Shown here in pieces: positions 62,053 through 64,000 of a stretch of DNA of 64,000 nucleotides. Position 1 is the stretch's first letter. Each line of letters opens with the position of its first letter. The notes under the pieces are model-generated. The model ran no database searches, was not told the origin of the DNA, and saw only the letters and a list, made by a program, of their open reading frames with translations. This DNA comes from Galbibacter sp. BG1 (GTDB lineage: Bacteria; Bacteroidota; Bacteroidia; Flavobacteriales; Flavobacteriaceae): the NCBI RefSeq assembly GCF_013391805.1, contig NZ_CP058364.1:62001-126000 (forward strand), written 5' to 3'. Position numbers and translations under genes: made by a program.

Positions 62053-64000
62053 TTAATTACGAAGAGGTTTCCCCGTTTTTAACATATGCTGAATACGCTC
62101 TAGCGTTTTACGTTCTGTACAAAGTGACAGGAATGCTTCCCGTTCCAAATCCAATAAATATTGTTCTGAAACTTGCGTAGCTTCCGATAAATCCCCACCA
62201 GCCATTACATAAGCTAGTTTATTCGCAATTTTCTTGTCATGATCGGAAATATAATTACCTGCATTCATCGAATCAGTCCCTACTAAGAACATCCCCAATG
62301 CCTGTTTACCCAGTACTTTTATATCTTTTCTCATTGGCGGCTGTGTATAACCGGCCTCGGCCATTAAAACTGCATGTTTTTTGGCTTCCGCTATTTGTCG
62401 GTCTTTGTTAATCACCACTATATCTTTTCCTTTCTGAAGAAGATTTAAGTCGAACGCCTCATGTGCAGATGTTGAAACCTTCGCCATCCCGATAGTTAAG
62501 AAATGTTCGCGAAGCACATTGGTTTCCACGTCATCTTTTCTAAATAGATCTGAAGCCCTCAACGTCATTTCCTTAGAACCACCTCCACCGGGGATTACTC
62601 CTACACCAAATTCTACAAGACCCATATAAGTCTCTGCAGCTGCAACCACTTTATCGGCATGCAACGAAAGTTCGCATCCACCACCTAAAGCCATTCCATG
62701 TGGAGCAGAAATAGTAGGGATTGCCGAGTAGCGCATACGCATCATTGTATCTTGGAACATCTTAATGGCCATATTCAATTCATCATACTCCTGCTCTACT
62801 GCCATCATAAAAATCATTCCAATATTGGCTCCAACAGAGAAATTCTGCGCTTGGTTACCAACCACTAAACCTTGAAAATCTTTTTCTGCTAAATCTATAG
62901 CTTTGTTAAGTCCGGCAAGGACATCTCCTCCAATGGTATTCATTTTGGATTGGAACTCCACATTTAAAATACCATCACCTAAATCTTCTATAACAACACC
63001 GCTATTTTTCCAAACTTCCTTGGATTTACGGATGTTGTCTAAAATGATAAACGCTTCCTGACCTGGTTTTTCAACCTGTTTTTTAGATGGAATGTCGTAA
63101 TAATAAGTCGCCCCATCTTTTACGGTGTAAAAAGATTTATTTCCGCTTTCCAGCATTTCAGTAACCCATTTAGCAGGTTCCTTGCCTTCCGCTTTCATCA
63201 ATTCGATTCCCTTTTCAACGCCAACAGCGTCCCAAATTTCAAACGGACCGTGTTGCCAACCGAAACCGGCTTTCATTGCATCATCGATTCTATACAATTC
63301 GTCAGAAATTTCAGGAATTCTGTGTTGTACATATGCAAATAAGGAAGCAAAGTTCTTACGGTAGAATTCTCCTGCTTTATCTTTACCATTCACCAAAACT
63401 GGAAATCTGTCTTCTACTTTATCAATAGATTTTGTTTCCTCTAATGTGGCAAATTTCGCTTTGTCTTTTTTTGTGTATTCCATGGTATCCAGATCCAATG
63501 AAAGAATTTCACTCTTTCCATCGTCTCCTTTTACCTTTTTATAAAAACCTTGTCCGCTTTTACTTCCCAACCATTTATTATCCATCATTGTTTGGATAAA
63601 GTCTGGAAGCTTGAATAAATCATGCGCTTCATCATCAGGACAGTTTTCATAGATTCCATTGGCCACATGCACCAAGGTATCAAGCCCTACAACATCTACA
63701 GTTCTAAAAGTGGCCGATTTTTGGCGACCAATTACAGGACCTGTAAGTTTATCTACTTCTTCAACCGTCATCCCGAGTTCTTTCACTTGATGGAAAAGAC
63801 TTTGAATTCCGAAGATACCAATACGGTTACCTATAAAAGCAGGCGTATCTTTTGCCAATACGGAAGTTTTACCTAAAAACTTCTCCCCGTACATCATTAA
63901 GAAGTCTACCACCTCTTGCTTACAATCGGGTCCTGGTACAACTTCAAAAAGTTTTAAATAACGTGGAGGATTGAAAAAGTGAGTTACCGCAAAATGCTCT
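62053..64000 (-). CDS. 3-hydroxyacyl-CoA dehydrogenase/enoyl-CoA hydratase, partial
   Basis: The C-terminal roughly 649 residues of a FadB-like bifunctional enzyme; the reading frame stays open through the window edge, so the NAD-binding start is missing. The visible part opens with HFAVTHFFNPPRYLKLFEVVPG of the dehydrogenase, continues with TPAFIGNRIGIFG and a second dehydrogenase repeat, and ends in a crotonase domain (about the last 300 residues) with MALGGGCELSLHADKV and GLVEFGVGVIPGGGG. The dehydrogenase precedes the hydratase, opposite to E. coli FadB. First visible gene of the beta-oxidation operon. Confidence 0.95.
   Translation of the reverse strand, partial: EHFAVTHFFNPPRYLKLFEVVPGPDCKQEVVDFLMMYGEKFLGKTSVLAKDTPAFIGNRIGIFGIQSLFHQVKELGMTVEEVDKLTGPVIGRQKSATFRTVDVVGLDTLVHVANGIYENCPDDEAHDLFKLPDFIQTMMDNKWLGSKSGQGFYKKVKGDDGKSEILSLDLDTMEYTKKDKAKFATLEETKSIDKVEDRFPVLVNGKDKAGEFYRKNFASLFAYVQHRIPEISDELYRIDDAMKAGFGWQHGPFEIWDAVGVEKGIELMKAEGKEPAKWVTEMLESGNKSFYTVKDGATYYYDIPSKKQVEKPGQEAFIILDNIRKSKEVWKNSGVVIEDLGDGILNVEFQSKMNTIGGDVLAGLNKAIDLAEKDFQGLVVGNQAQNFSVGANIGMIFMMAVEQEYDELNMAIKMFQDTMMRMRYSAIPTISAPHGMALGGGCELSLHADKVVAAAETYMGLVEFGVGVIPGGGGSKEMTLRASDLFRKDDVETNVLREHFLTIGMAKVSTSAHEAFDLNLLQKGKDIVVINKDRQIAEAKKHAVLMAEAGYTQPPMRKDIKVLGKQALGMFLVGTDSMNAGNYISDHDKKIANKLAYVMAGGDLSEATQVSEQYLLDLEREAFLSLCTERKTLERIQHMLKTGKPLRN

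Overview
The window is a low-GC chromosomal segment of a member of the Bacteroidota, almost certainly Flavobacteriaceae. The signs are a TonB-dependent receptor with an N-terminal carboxypeptidase-regulatory-like domain, a short protein with a type IX secretion (Por) sorting domain, many lipoproteins with a Bacteroidota-type lipobox, the rpsF-rpsR-rplI operon without ssb, several families found mainly in flavobacteria (DUF5606, DUF6495, DUF4254, CCC-motif membrane protein), and promoters of the TTG-N19-23-TAnnTTTG type. The genus cannot be fixed from the window alone. No rRNA, tRNA, CRISPR array, prophage or classical defence island is visible. One insertion sequence is present (IS30 family). 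No gene-free stretch exceeds 300 bases.

Layout. 1-2.8 kb: clpB with a strong terminator. 2.9-10.1 kb: TetR regulator, then on the minus strand an MFS carrier, an M48 lipoprotein protease, a GH31 alpha-glucosidase and glycogen branching enzyme (the last two probably one operon for alpha-glucan metabolism). 10.3-15.4 kb: hydrolase, collagen-motif lipoprotein, lipoprotein MsrB, PAP2 phosphatase, MATE pump, DinB-like protein. 15.4-17.9 kb: DUF5996, TetR and SDR genes with palindromic operator-like sites. 18-21 kb: bestrophin-like channel, UBP-type zinc finger protein, and a convergent cNMP-binding/glutaredoxin-like/thioredoxin-reductase-like fusion that lacks the redox CxxC. 21-27.7 kb: hisS, DUF6495, a large Oar-like TonB receptor and rplI-rpsR-rpsF. 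27.9-32.3 kb: LytTR response regulator, priA and the IS30 element. 32.4-37.7 kb: minus-strand run ruvX, small T9SS cargo, def, DUF5606, DinB, NRDE, ATP-grasp, mazG. 37.9-44.3 kb: dapD and a surface-glycan cluster (four glycosyltransferases, an epimerase and DUF4254). 44.3-49.7 kb: tRNA and respiratory housekeeping genes (Sua5 family, CCA-adding enzyme, heme A synthase), a pRiA4b ORF-3-like protein and a nucleoid-associated protein. 49.9-58.2 kb: cysteine desulfurase, calcium-repeat lipoprotein, Smr protein, small membrane proteins, rocD, AIM24-like protein, small genes. 58.4-64 kb: a minus-strand beta-oxidation operon (FadB-like, thiolase, acyl-CoA dehydrogenase) with an extra four-helix-bundle gene in it.

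The most unusual pattern is a set of seven-base tandem arrays. Both four-helix-bundle (23S-IVP/Avd-like) genes are bracketed tightly by such arrays, one set perfect with units CAGTAGG and CACTGAA, the other degenerate. Three further intergenic regions carry heptads with other unit sequences. The period stays at seven while the unit differs at each locus. This may be a minimal genetic element or a local sequence-generating process and is the best candidate for something undescribed here. The second candidate is the UBP zinc finger/cNMP-TrxR-like pair.
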